Origin: DASUKM01 sp036278735
Lineage (GTDB): Bacteria; Acidobacteriota; Vicinamibacteria; Vicinamibacterales; 2-12-FULL-66-21
NCBI GenBank assembly: GCA_036278735.1
Contig: DASUKM010000018.1
Coordinates: 1 to 64,000 of the forward strand
Direction of reading: 5' to 3'
Length of the DNA stretch: 64,000 bases
This document shows, piece after piece, positions 43,686-53,948 of the stretch (position 1 is the stretch's first letter; every line of letters begins with the position of its first letter). The position numbers and the translations under genes were made by a program. The notes beneath the pieces are model-generated. The model was not told where the DNA came from. It saw only the letters and a program-made list of their open reading frames with translations, and searched no databases.

Positions 43686-44467
43686 CGCGCGTCGGCAACC
43701 GCCGGCGCGTAGACGGGCGCCAGCGGCAGTTCGTCCTGTTCGAGGTCCGGGTCGATCTGCGGCAGCACGTCGCGGATGGCGCGCCGGTAGTCCTCGGGAA
43801 AATCGATCTCGATCCAGGGATACCCGCGCGTGCCGATGGCGTGGAGCGGACGGTCCTGCGCGAACGCGCGGAACGCCTTGGGCGCCCAGTCGCGCAACCC
43901 TCCGGCCTCGATCAAGCGATCCATGATCGAGACGAGGTGCGCGGCCCCCTCGGGACCGAACTTGACGATGCCCAGGTTTTCGCCGTCGGCCTGGTCGGGA
44001 TCCATCGTCTTCGACATGTCGACGACACGGCCGCAGCGGACCTTGACCTTCATCTCTTCGTCGCCGTAGGGGGGCTGCCCGGCGTCGCGGTACGCGAGCA
44101 GCAGCGCATCGGCGTGCCGCGCGCTCAGCAGGTCGTCGAGGAGCGCCGGGTGGAAGAGGACGTCACAATTCAGCACCACGAACCCCTCATAGAGCAGAGC
44201 TCGTGCCATCCAGAGCGAATACATGCTGTTCGTTTCGGCGAACCTGGAGTTCTCAACGTAGGTAATGCCGTGCCCACAGGTCGATTTGACACGGTCGGCG
44301 CGGCAGCCGACGACCACCACGATGTCGTCGAGGCCGGCGCGTTCGAGGACGCGGATCTGGCGTTCGACGAGCGTCAGTCCGCCCGCCTCGACGAGACACT
44401 TGGGCTTCTCCCCGGCCGTCCCGTTGAGCCGCGATCCCTTGCCTGCCGCCAGAATGATTCCGCGCAT
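43682..44467 (-). CDS. Sugar/choline-phosphate-type nucleotidyltransferase
   Basis: The 261-residue product starts MRGIILAAGKGSRLNGTAGEKPKCLV, the GxGxR...PK nucleotide-binding signature of the NTP-transferase family, with NCDVLF as the metal-binding Asp motif. GTRGYPWIEIDFPEDYRRA near the end resembles LicC/phosphocholine cytidylyltransferase-type and related enzymes that make CDP- or UDP-activated small molecules. It is the first gene of the large operon (44467 down to 34169). Making a CDP-polyol donor for the CDP-glycerol-transferase-like proteins is an attractive inference; a hexose-1-phosphate substrate is the alternative. Confidence 0.78.
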   Translation of the reverse strand: MRGIILAAGKGSRLNGTAGEKPKCLVEAGGLTLVERQIRVLERAGLDDIVVVVGCRADRVKSTCGHGITYVENSRFAETNSMYSLWMARALLYEGFVVLNCDVLFHPALLDDLLSARHADALLLAYRDAGQPPYGDEEMKVKVRCGRVVDMSKTMDPDQADGENLGIVKFGPEGAAHLVSIMDRLIEAGGLRDWAPKAFRAFAQDRPLHAIGTRGYPWIEIDFPEDYRRAIRDVLPQIDPDLEQDELPLAPVYAPAVADAR

Positions 44468-44715
44468 CTGCGATTTCCCCCGAAACGAGCGCCATGTTCA
44501 TGCCGCCGACGCCACCCGGCGCCCACGTCCACGCCGATCCGTGATCCGGGCCTGAGACTCCGTGGGATCGCGGCCGGTGCCTGCCGCCGTGCCCCTTCCC
44601 ACAGCCAGAAGCGTGCCGGATGAGATCTGGTGGGAACCGGAGCTCAGCCGCGCGCGCCGGCCACCCCGCGGGCCGGACCGCGCTCCCCACCCCGGCCGCC
44701 GGGCCCGACCCGGTC

Positions 44716-46089
44716 TCATGCCGCACCCTTGCGGAACAGCACGACTTTGACCGTGTCGAACACGATCGTCAGGTCGAAGAACACGGAGAGGTGCTTGATG
44801 TAGTAGAGGTCGTAGCGGAGCTTTTCCATCGCGTCCTCGAGCGAGGACCCGTAGCGGTATTTCACCTGGGCCCAGCCGGTCAGTCCGGGCTTGACGGCAT
44901 GCCGCTGCTGATAGAACGGAATCTCGCTGGAGAGTGCGGCGACGAAATACGGGCGTTCGGGGCGCGGCCCGACGAAGCTCATGTCGCCGCGCACGACATT
45001 CCACAGCTGCGGCAGTTCGTCGAGCCGCGTCGCGCGGATCACGCGGCCGACGGCGGTGACGCGGTCGTCCCCTTCGGTTGCCCAGACCGGCGCGCCGTCG
45101 CGCTCGGCGTCCTTGCGCATCGACCGGAATTTCGAGAGCACGAACGGACGCCCACCTTCGCCGACGCGCTCCTGCCGGTACAGCACGGGTCGTCCGTCCT
45201 CGAGCCAGACCGCGAGGGCGGTCGCGACCATCAGCGGCATCGTCAGCAGGGCCAGGGCGAGCGAGAGGGTGAGGTCGATGGTCCGCTTCATGAGCCGCGT
45301 CGCACGCGACACGCGGAAGCCGTCGGAGAAGATCAGCCACGAGGGACGGAGATCGTCGATCAGGATCTTGCCGGTCACGCGCTCGTACGTCGTCGTGGCG
45401 TCCTCGACCCGGACGCCAGCCATCTTGGCGTGGAGCAGCTCCTGCACGGGCAGCTTGCCCCGCCGGTCCGACAGCCCCACGACGATGCGATCGATGTGGT
45501 ACTCCGCGATCAGGCGCTCGAGGTCCGCGGGCGTCCCGATCACGGCGGGATTGACGATCCGTTCGCCGAGCCGCGAGGCGTCCTCATCGACGAAGCCGAC
45601 GATCCGGTAGGCGAACTCGTGCTGATCGACGATCTGCCGGGCGACCTTGCGCGCGCTCTCGCCCGTCCCGACGATGAGCACGCGCTCCTGCAGCTTCAGG
45701 GATCCGGTCACGTGATTGAACGCGAGGCGCCAGCCCAGAATCGCGACGAGGAAGACGAACAGCGCCGAGACGAAGATCCCGTTGCCGATCATCAGATCGG
45801 GTTTCAGGAAGTAGAGCGCGGCCAGGAGAATCGAGGCGGCGCCGGCCGCCTGCAGCAGGCGGACGACCAGCTCGCGGTTCGAGTGGACGAGCGTGAGGTC
45901 GTAGAAGTCGTTGTAGTACAGGCAGAGCTGACAGACGATGGTGACGAGCGCGATCTTCCAGAGATTGGCCGCCAGGTCCGGCGTTTCCTGCAGCAGCGCC
46001 GCGAGCGCCACCGACCCGAAAATCAGCAGCAGCTCGCCGGCGAAGACCGTCAGGCTTCGCGTCGACACGTAGCGGTTGAACAGCTGCAT
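44716..46089 (-). CDS. Initiating undecaprenyl-phosphate sugar transferase (EpsB/PEP-CTERM-associated)
   Basis: The 457-residue product has about four to five N-terminal membrane helices, a central nucleotide-binding-like CoA-type domain (RVLIVGTGESARKVARQI) and the C-terminal bacterial sugar transferase domain: KRTIDLTLSLALALLTMPL, VLYRQERVGEGGRPF, KFRSMRKDA, DELPQLWNVVRGDMSFVGPRP and KPGLTGWAQVKYRYG. This matches the polyisoprenyl-phosphate hexose-1-phosphate transferases associated with PEP-CTERM EPS loci. It starts repeat-unit synthesis on the lipid carrier. It is the last gene of the EPS core operon. The initiating sugar is unknown. Confidence 0.9.
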   Translation of the reverse strand: MQLFNRYVSTRSLTVFAGELLLIFGSVALAALLQETPDLAANLWKIALVTIVCQLCLYYNDFYDLTLVHSNRELVVRLLQAAGAASILLAALYFLKPDLMIGNGIFVSALFVFLVAILGWRLAFNHVTGSLKLQERVLIVGTGESARKVARQIVDQHEFAYRIVGFVDEDASRLGERIVNPAVIGTPADLERLIAEYHIDRIVVGLSDRRGKLPVQELLHAKMAGVRVEDATTTYERVTGKILIDDLRPSWLIFSDGFRVSRATRLMKRTIDLTLSLALALLTMPLMVATALAVWLEDGRPVLYRQERVGEGGRPFVLSKFRSMRKDAERDGAPVWATEGDDRVTAVGRVIRATRLDELPQLWNVVRGDMSFVGPRPERPYFVAALSSEIPFYQQRHAVKPGLTGWAQVKYRYGSSLEDAMEKLRYDLYYIKHLSVFFDLTIVFDTVKVVLFRKGAA

Positions 46090-46104
46090 GACCCCGATCC
46101 GTCC

Positions 46105-47007
46105 TCACCCGGCGATATATCCGTATCCCTCGTAGTCGTAGTTCTGGCCGTCGCCGCCCGCCTCGTTCAGCACGAGGCCGAGCACCTTGGAGGTATCGAG
46201 GCCGGCGAGCGCCCGCTCGATCGCCGGCTTGGCGGTGACCCCGGCGCGCACGATCAGCAGCAAGGCGTCCGCCATCGCGGAGACGATCTGCACGTCGGCG
46301 AGCGGCGCGACCGGGGGCATGTCGAGAATCACGCGGTCGAACCGCGTCCGCAGCGTGTCGAGCACGCGGCGCATCGACGCCGAGCCGAGCAGTTCGGCCG
46401 GATGGGTCGGCGGCAGTCCCGCCGGCACGATCGTGAGGGCGTGAGCGGGCAGGGGAATCAGCACGTCTTCGAGCGTGGCGGCCCCCATCAGCACGTCGGC
46501 GAGTCCGGGCGTCTGCTCGATCCCGAACAGCCGGTGCATCGTGCTGCGGCGGAGGTCCGCGTCGAGCAGCAGGACGCGCTGCTGGAACTCCTGCGCCATG
46601 GTGAGCGCCAGATTCGCGGCGCTCAAGCTCTTGCCGTCTCCTTTCGACGGGCTCGTCACGATGATCGAGCGCAGCGGCCGGCCGTGTTCCGCCTGATGAA
46701 TCCGTGTCCGGACGCTCCGGTACTGCTCGGCCGCCAGCGACTGCGGCGCCAGCGCCGCGACGAGCCGGCGGTCGAGCGCGGCATCGCGCGTCGGCGCCGT
46801 CTCCGTCATCGCCGGCTGCCACGCGGCCGGGAGGCCGAGCGCGGCGGTCCTCGTCTCTCCTCCGGCCGGTTCGGCCGGCGGCCGCGGCAGCGTGGGCGCG
46901 GCGGCAACGGCGGCGGGCGCGCCGGCGCTCTCGCGACCCAGCGCCCGCGTGCGCCGAACGCCGCCCTCGCGCTCCGCCTTGTTCAGAATGTCCTGGATGC
47001 GACTCAT
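46105..47007 (-). CDS. BY-kinase (CpsD/CapB-like tyrosine autokinase) of EPS biosynthesis
   Basis: The 300-residue protein begins MSRIQDILNKAEREGGVRRT, as in PEP-CTERM-associated kinases. Walker A SPSKGDGKSLSAANLAL, Walker A' VLLLDADLRRSTMHRLFG and Walker B VILDMPPVAPLAD mark the bacterial tyrosine kinase fold. The C terminus holds a tyrosine cluster (NYDYEGYGY) for autophosphorylation, which controls polymer length together with the GumC-like protein encoded just upstream (17-bp gap). A flexible Pro/Ala linker (about 28-65) follows the N-terminal helix. All key residues are seen. Confidence 0.88.
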   Translation of the reverse strand: MSRIQDILNKAEREGGVRRTRALGRESAGAPAAVAAAPTLPRPPAEPAGGETRTAALGLPAAWQPAMTETAPTRDAALDRRLVAALAPQSLAAEQYRSVRTRIHQAEHGRPLRSIIVTSPSKGDGKSLSAANLALTMAQEFQQRVLLLDADLRRSTMHRLFGIEQTPGLADVLMGAATLEDVLIPLPAHALTIVPAGLPPTHPAELLGSASMRRVLDTLRTRFDRVILDMPPVAPLADVQIVSAMADALLLIVRAGVTAKPAIERALAGLDTSKVLGLVLNEAGGDGQNYDYEGYGYIAG

Positions 47008-47024
47008 GTCTCTGCGTCCTTCCT

Positions 47025-48476
47025 TCAGGCCGCGATGCGCGGAATCTCGCCCAGCACCGGCACCTCGAACTCCTCCTGCAACGCGCGGACGTCGTGGACG
47101 GAGCGATCGAGGAATTCGCGGCCGAGGGCGCAGGCGGCGCCGAGCACCAGACCGGCGACGATCGCGAGCGCCATGATCTTGAGCGGCTGCGGCTCGACCG
47201 GCGTGTCGGGCACCGCGGCGGCATAGAGGACGTGGAACCGTTCTCCCCCCTGCTTGCGCGTCAGGTCCTCCGCCATCCGGGCCCGCTGGTGCTTCGTGTC
47301 GAGGTCGGCGAACCGCGCTTTCTCGACGGTGTACTGCCGGTTGAGCGACGCGAGTTCCTGCTCCACCATCGGGGCGGCCTCGACGCGCTGCTGGTACTGC
47401 GCGATCTGCGTGCGCGCCTGCGTCGATGCCCGCTGCAGATCCTTGATGCGCAGCTCGGCGTTCGTGCGCTGCTGGAGCAGCTGGTGGTACTGGGGGTCGG
47501 CCGCGAGCAGCGAGTCGGCGTCCGCCGGGTTCTGCCGGCGCGCCGCGGTCAGGTCGGCGCGCGCCTGCGTCAGCTCGTGCTGCAGGCGCACGATGTCCGG
47601 ATGCTTGTCCGTATAGCCGAGCGCGCGATCCTGCGCCATCTCCTGCTGCAGATGGTCGATGTGCTTTTCGGCCGCCTGTACCGTCGCGACGCCGGAGGTC
47701 GTCAGCATCGCGCCGGCCGATCCCTGGCGCATCTGGTCCAACTGCGACTCGACGATCGCCAGATGGTCCTGCTCGCCGCTCAATTCGCGCGAAATCGATT
47801 CGAGCTGGCTCCTCAGGCCGTTCACCATCTGGACATTCGCCTGCACCTGATCGGGCAGCCGGCCCATGTACTGTTCCTTTTTCGCCCGCAGTTCGTTCTC
47901 GAGCCGCGTCAGTGCGTCCTGGCTCTTCTGCAGTTGCTGGCCGAGCACTTCCGACGTGTTCTCCGCCCGCTCGGTCTGATTGCGCGAGTTCTCCTCGACG
48001 AACACGTTCGCGATGCGGTTCGTGACGCGCGCCGCGAGGTCGGGGTTGCTGCTCGTGTAGCCGAAGACGAAGCTGTCGAGCCCCCTCGACGAACCGATCG
48101 ACTTGCCGATCGGCTGCGGCACCGCGATGTTGCGCTCCACGTTGGCCCGCAGGGACGCGACGACCGACTCCACGGGCTTCTCGGGGCTGAGTTTTTCTTC
48201 GCGCACGACGCGCTGCAGCACGTTCGCGCTCAGCAGCTCCTGCGAGATGGCCCGCTGCCGTTCCTCTTTGTCGAGGGAACTGACGCCCCGGAGCAGCTCC
48301 GGCGAGAGCGTCGGGGCGGCCACCGCGATTTGCGCCTGCGCGAGGTACTTTCTCGGCCAGGCCCAGACCGTGAGGGCGCCGGCGACCACGCAGACGATCA
48401 GCGGGACGACGAACCACCACAGCCGGCGGCGGACCAGCGCCATGTAGTCGAGCGGGTGAAAGCTGCGTTCTTCCAT
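47025..48476 (-). CDS. Wzz/GumC-like polysaccharide co-polymerase (chain-length determinant)
   Basis: The start at 48476 (MEERSFHPLDYMALVRRRLW) gives 483 residues. An N-terminal membrane helix (WWFVVPLIVCVVAGALTVWAW) and a C-terminal one (MALAIVAGLVLGAACAL) flank a long periplasmic part with extended coiled coils (about 170-400) and LASLNRQYTVEKARFADL, as in the PEP-CTERM-system chain-length proteins. It works with the BY-kinase and Wza-like exporter. The stop-start TAATG with the barrel gene shows coupling. Length matches the GumC-like group rather than short Wzz proteins. Confidence 0.88.
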   Translation of the reverse strand: MEERSFHPLDYMALVRRRLWWFVVPLIVCVVAGALTVWAWPRKYLAQAQIAVAAPTLSPELLRGVSSLDKEERQRAISQELLSANVLQRVVREEKLSPEKPVESVVASLRANVERNIAVPQPIGKSIGSSRGLDSFVFGYTSSNPDLAARVTNRIANVFVEENSRNQTERAENTSEVLGQQLQKSQDALTRLENELRAKKEQYMGRLPDQVQANVQMVNGLRSQLESISRELSGEQDHLAIVESQLDQMRQGSAGAMLTTSGVATVQAAEKHIDHLQQEMAQDRALGYTDKHPDIVRLQHELTQARADLTAARRQNPADADSLLAADPQYHQLLQQRTNAELRIKDLQRASTQARTQIAQYQQRVEAAPMVEQELASLNRQYTVEKARFADLDTKHQRARMAEDLTRKQGGERFHVLYAAAVPDTPVEPQPLKIMALAIVAGLVLGAACALGREFLDRSVHDVRALQEEFEVPVLGEIPRIAA

Positions 48477-49714
48477 TACTGAATCCTCATCGGGTTGAAG
48501 AAGGTCAGTTCGATGCCGGCGCGGCTGCGATTGACGGTGCCCCCGGCGAGCCGGCGCTCGAGCGCCGCCTGCCGCGTATAGACGTAGAACCCGTCGACGC
48601 GGACCGTGCGCGCGATGGCGTATCCGACCGACGCGCGCAGGTACGTCGTGTCGCGCGCCACGTCCTGCCTCTCGAGGGGATTGCTCCGGCGCCACGCGAG
48701 CGAGCTGTGGACGAACACCCGCCGCCCGATCGGCGGCAGGTCGACCCAGCCGCGCACCTCCTGGCTGTTGGTCGATCCGCCGAAGCCGAACGACGGCACG
48801 AAGCTGCGCTCGTAGGCGGCGCCGTAGACACCCGCCGGCGTGACCTGGTCGATGCTGGCGCGCGTATACGGGCCGGAGCGGCTGATGGCGCGGGAGGGGT
48901 CCTGCAGGAACGCCATGCCGAGCGCGCCCGCTACTTGCGTGTGCGGCGCGAGCGCATAGTGCAGCGTTCCCCCGACGTGCTGAAACCGCAGCACGGAGGC
49001 GGCGTCGTTCATCGCGGCGAACCGCAACTGGCCTTCGGCGCCGACCGACAGCCGCCCCGAGACCGCGCGGTCGAATGCCGAACTGACGCCGTTGATCAGA
49101 CCGCCGGTCAGCGACGGCGCCGTGCGGTCGAACCGCGCCCACGTGAGGTCGTAGCGCACCGAGAGCTTCGACAGCGGCGACAGGGTCGCGTCGAATCCCG
49201 CGCCGAAGCTGTCGGTGCGCGTGCCGGTGCGCTGGAACGGCGCGCCGTTCAACTCGACTTCGTCGGTCGTCGGGACGTCCGCATAGGAGTTCTGGACGAA
49301 CCACGTGGACTGCCGCAACTGCTGCTGCAGCGAGAAGTGCGCATGCTGGGCGTAATCGTCGAGTTCGGGCACCGACGTGTAGCGGCGGAGCTGACCGGTG
49401 TAGTCGGTCGAGAGCGACGTGTGGCGGCCGAGGAACGCCAGCCGGCCGGTCGGCTCGAGCATCAGCAGCGTGCTGGCCTCGGTCGCATGGGTCGACGCCG
49501 GCGCCGCGGCAATCGCGACGTTGCTGTCGTAGACGAACCCGACGACGGCGCCCGGTGTGAACGTCCAGCCGGGCACGGGCGCCGGGCTGACTTCCTGGAC
49601 CAGCGCCTGCGCGGCCGCCGGACATGCAGGCAGCCACGCCGCCGCCACGGCCGCCAGCGCCACACGCCGAAAATGCCTCTTCACCGTCGTTTCCCTTCTG
49701 CTGACGCCGGTCAC
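48476..49714 (-). CDS. Outer-membrane beta-barrel protein of the EPS system
   Basis: From a GTG at 49714 (GTGA overlap with the exporter gene) the product is 412 residues; a GTG at 49684 with an AAGGGA site is an alternative. The signal peptide ends ACPAAAQA. The rest is made of alternating amphipathic strands (TFTPGAVVGFVYDSNVAIAA, STDYTGQLRRY, VRYDLTWARFDR, FVHSSLAWRRS, RASVGYAIARTVRVDGFYVY) ending in ELTFFNPMRIQ. This fits the outer-membrane barrel regularly found next to the chain-length protein in PEP-CTERM EPS operons, probably the outer-membrane pore or organiser for export. Confidence 0.82.
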   Translation of the reverse strand: MTGVSRRETTVKRHFRRVALAAVAAAWLPACPAAAQALVQEVSPAPVPGWTFTPGAVVGFVYDSNVAIAAAPASTHATEASTLLMLEPTGRLAFLGRHTSLSTDYTGQLRRYTSVPELDDYAQHAHFSLQQQLRQSTWFVQNSYADVPTTDEVELNGAPFQRTGTRTDSFGAGFDATLSPLSKLSVRYDLTWARFDRTAPSLTGGLINGVSSAFDRAVSGRLSVGAEGQLRFAAMNDAASVLRFQHVGGTLHYALAPHTQVAGALGMAFLQDPSRAISRSGPYTRASIDQVTPAGVYGAAYERSFVPSFGFGGSTNSQEVRGWVDLPPIGRRVFVHSSLAWRRSNPLERQDVARDTTYLRASVGYAIARTVRVDGFYVYTRQAALERRLAGGTVNRSRAGIELTFFNPMRIQ

Positions 49715-50328
49715 GGGACGATGATCGTGTCGCCGGGCTGCAGGACGATCCGGGACCCTTCCCCCTTGACCGCATCCTTGTAGTTGAAGTGCAGCGTGCG
49801 CGATCCGCGCAGGATCCGGATGTCCTTCTTGTCCGCGAAGTCCTTGAAGCCGCCCGCGACGGCCAGCGCCTGCAGGACCGACAGCCCGCCCGCGCCGAGC
49901 GCGAGCGTCCCCGGCTTGTTCACTTCGCCCATCACGTACACCACCTGCGGCACGGTCTCGACGACGATGACCGTGACGACGGGCGACGCGATGTAGTCCT
50001 TGAGCGTCCCGGCGATCGTGTCGCGCAGCTCGAGCGGGCTCTTCCCGGCCGCTTCGATGTCGCCGACCAGCGGCAGCGTGATCTTGCCGTCGGGGCGGAT
50101 CTGGAGCGACTGCGACAGGTTCGGATCCTTGTAGACGTCCACGCGCAGCTTGTCGCCGACGTGGAGCCGATACTCGGGCGTGGTGGCCGGCGGCGCCGCG
50201 GGGGCCGGGGGGGCGCCCGCCGCGCCGGCGCGTGCCGCGGCGTCAGGAACAGGGCGCGGCGGCTGTTGCGCGGACGCCGTGCTCAGCAGAAAAAGAAAAG
50301 AGATCACCGTGCAGACTGACAGTTTCAT
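49711..50328 (-). CDS. Wza-like polysaccharide export protein (Poly_export/SLBB)
   Basis: The ATG at 50328 (MKLSVCTVISFLFLLSTASA) gives 205 residues with a signal peptide to about residue 20 and an Ala/Pro linker. The export domain starts YRLHVGDKLRVDVYKDPNLS and RPDGKITLPLVGDIEAAGKS, then YIASPVVTVIVVE, followed by one SLBB domain VVYVMGEVNKPGTLAL...AVAGGFKDFADKKDI...VLQPGDTIIVP. No lipobox cysteine follows the signal, unlike classical Wza, so it is a periplasmic or peripheral member of the family. It probably connects the co-polymerase and barrel. Confidence 0.88.
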   Translation of the reverse strand: MKLSVCTVISFLFLLSTASAQQPPRPVPDAAARAGAAGAPPAPAAPPATTPEYRLHVGDKLRVDVYKDPNLSQSLQIRPDGKITLPLVGDIEAAGKSPLELRDTIAGTLKDYIASPVVTVIVVETVPQVVYVMGEVNKPGTLALGAGGLSVLQALAVAGGFKDFADKKDIRILRGSRTLHFNYKDAVKGEGSRIVLQPGDTIIVP

Positions 50329-50339
50329 CTCCACACCTT

Positions 50340-50809
50340 CTATTGGGCATTCGAGGCATTGCCGCGCGCATCCCGCGCCGGCGTGACGGTCCGTGAGGCG
50401 GCGGCGCGCCGGAGCGTCTCGGCGTCGGCCCCGTGCGTCGGGCAGCACGCCGCGCCGACATGGATGGCGACCGGCGTCTCGAAGTCGTAGTTCGCGAGCC
50501 GCGTCATCAGCCGTTCGATCACCTGGAGCGAATTGGGGAGGTCGGCGTCCAGCAGCACCACCGACAGCCGCCCGTCGTCGTTGGCCGAGAGCAGATCGGT
50601 TTCGCGGACCTCGCGGCTGATCAGGCGCGCGATCTGCCGGGCCGCGGCCCCGCGCGTCTCCTCGGGCGCCGAAGGCCGCGGATCGACGAGCACGAGCGTC
50701 AGGAAGTTCTGCGAGCGGGCGGCGCGTTTGAGTTCGTTGTCGAGCACGAACTCGAACGCTTCTGGGGTCAACACGCGGGAGTCCTCCCGGAGAAACGGTT
50801 CGGCGGCCA

Positions 50810-50810
<1 letters not shown>
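50340..50810 (-). CDS. Degenerate GGDEF-domain protein
   Basis: The 156-residue product begins MAAEPFLREDSRVLTPEAFE; its TGA-ATG junction with the activator gene (50808-50812) shows coupling. The overall pattern is that of a diguanylate cyclase domain: FVLDNELKRAARSQNFLTLVLVD at the start and ETPVAIHVGAACCPTHGADAETLRRAA near the end. In the place of GGDEF it has NDDGRLSV, so it should not make c-di-GMP, but it may bind nucleotide or act by protein contact. It sits between the sigma-54 activator and the EPS export genes. Regulation of the operon is the likely role. Confidence 0.7.
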
Positions 50811-51901
<1,091 letters not shown>

Positions 51902-51912
51902 CGCGCCTGTTG

Positions 51913-51928
51913 AGCAATCACGATGCCA
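51913..51928 (-). promoter_or_regulatory. Sigma-54 promoter of the EPS core operon
   Basis: Minus-strand TGGCATCGTGATTGCT keeps TGG, the correct spacing and TTGCT, with one change in the -24 box. It faces the activator gene and, through it, the Wza-barrel-GumC-kinase-transferase genes. Its closeness (12 bp) to the annotated start suggests that the translation start is slightly downstream. Confidence 0.6.
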
Positions 51929-52066
51929 CGAGGCCGGCGGGAGGGCAATGCGATGCAGGGAATGGCGAAAGCGACGACGCGGACGGGAAATACCGCCGGG
52001 CGCGTGCGCGCACCGGCGGGGCAGAAGCGGGAAACGAAATCCCCAGTGTGGGTATTCAGCTGTCGA

Positions 52067-53665
52067 TCAGGCGCGCGAGATGCCGCACTCCTTGATCTTG
52101 TTGAGGAGGGTCTTGTAGCTGACGCCGAGCAACTGAGCCGCTTTCCGGCGGTTCCAGTGCACCTGCCGCAGCGTCTGCTCGATCGCGGATCGCTCCGCCT
52201 TCATCGCTGCCGCTTTCGCGACCGACGCGAGCGACCCGCCGCCGGCCGGCTCGGGCGCGTCGGCCGCCGCGCCGTCGGCGGTGCCGGCCAGGTCGGCCTC
52301 GGCGGCGGCGAGGGGCACCGCCGGGCCCGGCGCGGCAGCGACGGCCGCGGCCGGAGCGATCGCCGATCCGACGGCGGCTGCGCCGGCCGCCGCCAGCGCC
52401 GCCGCGGCGGTGCGCTCCATGTTCCGCTCGATCTCCTGGATGACCAGGTGCTCGTCCTGGAGGATGACGATGCGCTTGATCATGTTCTCGAGTTCGCGGA
52501 TGTTGCCCGGCCAGTCGTACACCAGGAACATGCGCCGGAGGTGCTCCGAAATGGGGCGGGCGGGGCGGTTGTACTTCCGCGAGTAGCGCGCGATGAAAAA
52601 GTCGGTGAGGGTGGTGATCTCGTCGCGCCGCTCGCGCAGCGCCGGCACCGTCAGCTCGATCACCTTCAGACGATAGTAGAGGTCCTCGCGGAAGTCTCCG
52701 CTGAGCATCATCTTCTCGAGATCCCGGTTGGTGGCCGCCACCACGCGCACGTCGACCTCGACCCGCTTGTTGCTGCCGAGCTTCGTGAATTCGGCGTCCT
52801 GCAGCACGTGGAGCAGTTTGGCCTGGAGCGCGGGCTTCATCTCGCCGATCTCGTCGAGCAGCAGCGTGCCGCCGTCGGCCTGTTCGAACTTGCCGATACG
52901 CGTCGTCGCGGCGCCGGTGAACGCGCCCCGCTCGTGGCCGAACAGTTCGCTTTCGAGCAGCTCGGCCGGGAGCGCCGCGCAGTTCACTTTCACGAACGGG
53001 CGATTGCGGCGCGTGGACCGCTGGTGGATGGCGCGCGACACCAGTTCCTTGCCGACGCCGCTCTCGCCGCGGATGAGCACCGTGACGTCGCTGTCGGCCA
53101 CCTGTTCGATCACGGTCGCGATCGCGCGCATCTTCTCGGTGTTGCCCCAGACGGCCCGGTCCTCGTCGTCGCTGAGCTGCTGTCGCAGTTCGCTGAGTTC
53201 GAAGACGAGCCGGTTCTTCTCGATCGCGTTCTTGATCGCGACGTCGAGCGCGATTTCCCCGAGGCCCTCCGGATCGTCCGGCTTGACCACGTAATCGGCC
53301 GCGCCGAGCCGGACGGCTTCGACGATCGTCGACGCCTGATTGCGCCCGGACAGCATGATGACCTGCGCGGCCGGGCGCGACCCCTTGAGCGCCCGCAGCG
53401 TCGCGAGGCCGTCGAGCCCGGGCATCATGACGTCGAGCAGCACCACGTCGGGGGCTTCGGTCTGTTTCATCGAGGCGAGCAGTTCGTCGCCGCGTGTATA
53501 GCACCGCGCTTCGTAGCCGCGCAGCGACAGGAAGGTTCGCAGGTACGCCGCAAAGGCGGAGTCGTCGTCGACAATCGCGACGTAGGGTCGCTTTGTCGAG
53601 CTGCCGCGCGAGGCGGCCGCACGCGCCTGTGCATCATCTGAGGTCATGATCGTGCCGGTATCCAT
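52067..53665 (-). CDS. prsR: Sigma-54-dependent response regulator (receiver-AAA+-Fis; PrsR-like)
   Basis: The 532-residue product has a receiver domain (about 27-145; acidic pair IVDDDSAF, phospho-acceptor VVLLDVMMPGLDG, and VVKPDD with the conserved Lys), a sigma-54 AAA+ domain (about 165-400) with GESGVGKE, GAFTGA (ERGAFTGAATTR), LLLDEIGEMK and WPGNIRELENMIKR, then an Ala-rich linker and a Fis HTH (NRRKAAQLLGVSYKTLLNK). This is the architecture of PrsR of PEP-CTERM systems, whose sensor kinase partner is PrsK. No kinase gene is in the window. It likely controls the sigma-54 promoters described here. Confidence 0.88.
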   Translation of the reverse strand: MDTGTIMTSDDAQARAAASRGSSTKRPYVAIVDDDSAFAAYLRTFLSLRGYEARCYTRGDELLASMKQTEAPDVVLLDVMMPGLDGLATLRALKGSRPAAQVIMLSGRNQASTIVEAVRLGAADYVVKPDDPEGLGEIALDVAIKNAIEKNRLVFELSELRQQLSDDEDRAVWGNTEKMRAIATVIEQVADSDVTVLIRGESGVGKELVSRAIHQRSTRRNRPFVKVNCAALPAELLESELFGHERGAFTGAATTRIGKFEQADGGTLLLDEIGEMKPALQAKLLHVLQDAEFTKLGSNKRVEVDVRVVAATNRDLEKMMLSGDFREDLYYRLKVIELTVPALRERRDEITTLTDFFIARYSRKYNRPARPISEHLRRMFLVYDWPGNIRELENMIKRIVILQDEHLVIQEIERNMERTAAAALAAAGAAAVGSAIAPAAAVAAAPGPAVPLAAAEADLAGTADGAAADAPEPAGGGSLASVAKAAAMKAERSAIEQTLRQVHWNRRKAAQLLGVSYKTLLNKIKECGISRA

Positions 53666-53807
53666 CTGTGGTCACGCTGTATTCAAGACGCGTACCTCAT
53701 CTGAACGATTGCGACGCCGACCCACCCAAGTTGTGAAACGTTTTGCCGAACCGCGGCCGAATCGCGCCAATCGGCGCGGGAATACTGATGTTTCGTCGCC
53801 CGCGCCG

Positions 53808-53823
53808 TGGCACACCGCTTGTA
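53808..53823 (+). promoter_or_regulatory. Sigma-54-like promoter, small PEP-CTERM-like protein gene
   Basis: TGGCACACCGCTTGTA has a perfect -24 box and correct spacing, but GT in place of GC at -12. It shares TGGCAC-NNCGC-TTG with the two perfect promoters. It is 126 bp upstream of the ATG at 53949. A short inverted repeat CGCGCC-N4-GGCGCG (53763-53778) lies just upstream. Confidence 0.5.
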
Positions 53824-53948
53824 GTTCCGTCAGCGGCCGGGGCATCGGCGGGACGTTCCCGTCGCGCGCCGGATCGTGAAGAAACCGTTCAGGCGTCGCG
53901 GTTCCGTCCACCGCGCGCCGGCAGCGGCTGGGCTCGAGGTCATCCGTT

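Noticed and set aside
44190..44215. TGGCACGAGCTCTGCT on the minus strand
   Set aside because: It lies inside the nucleotidyltransferase coding sequence and has a changed -12 box.
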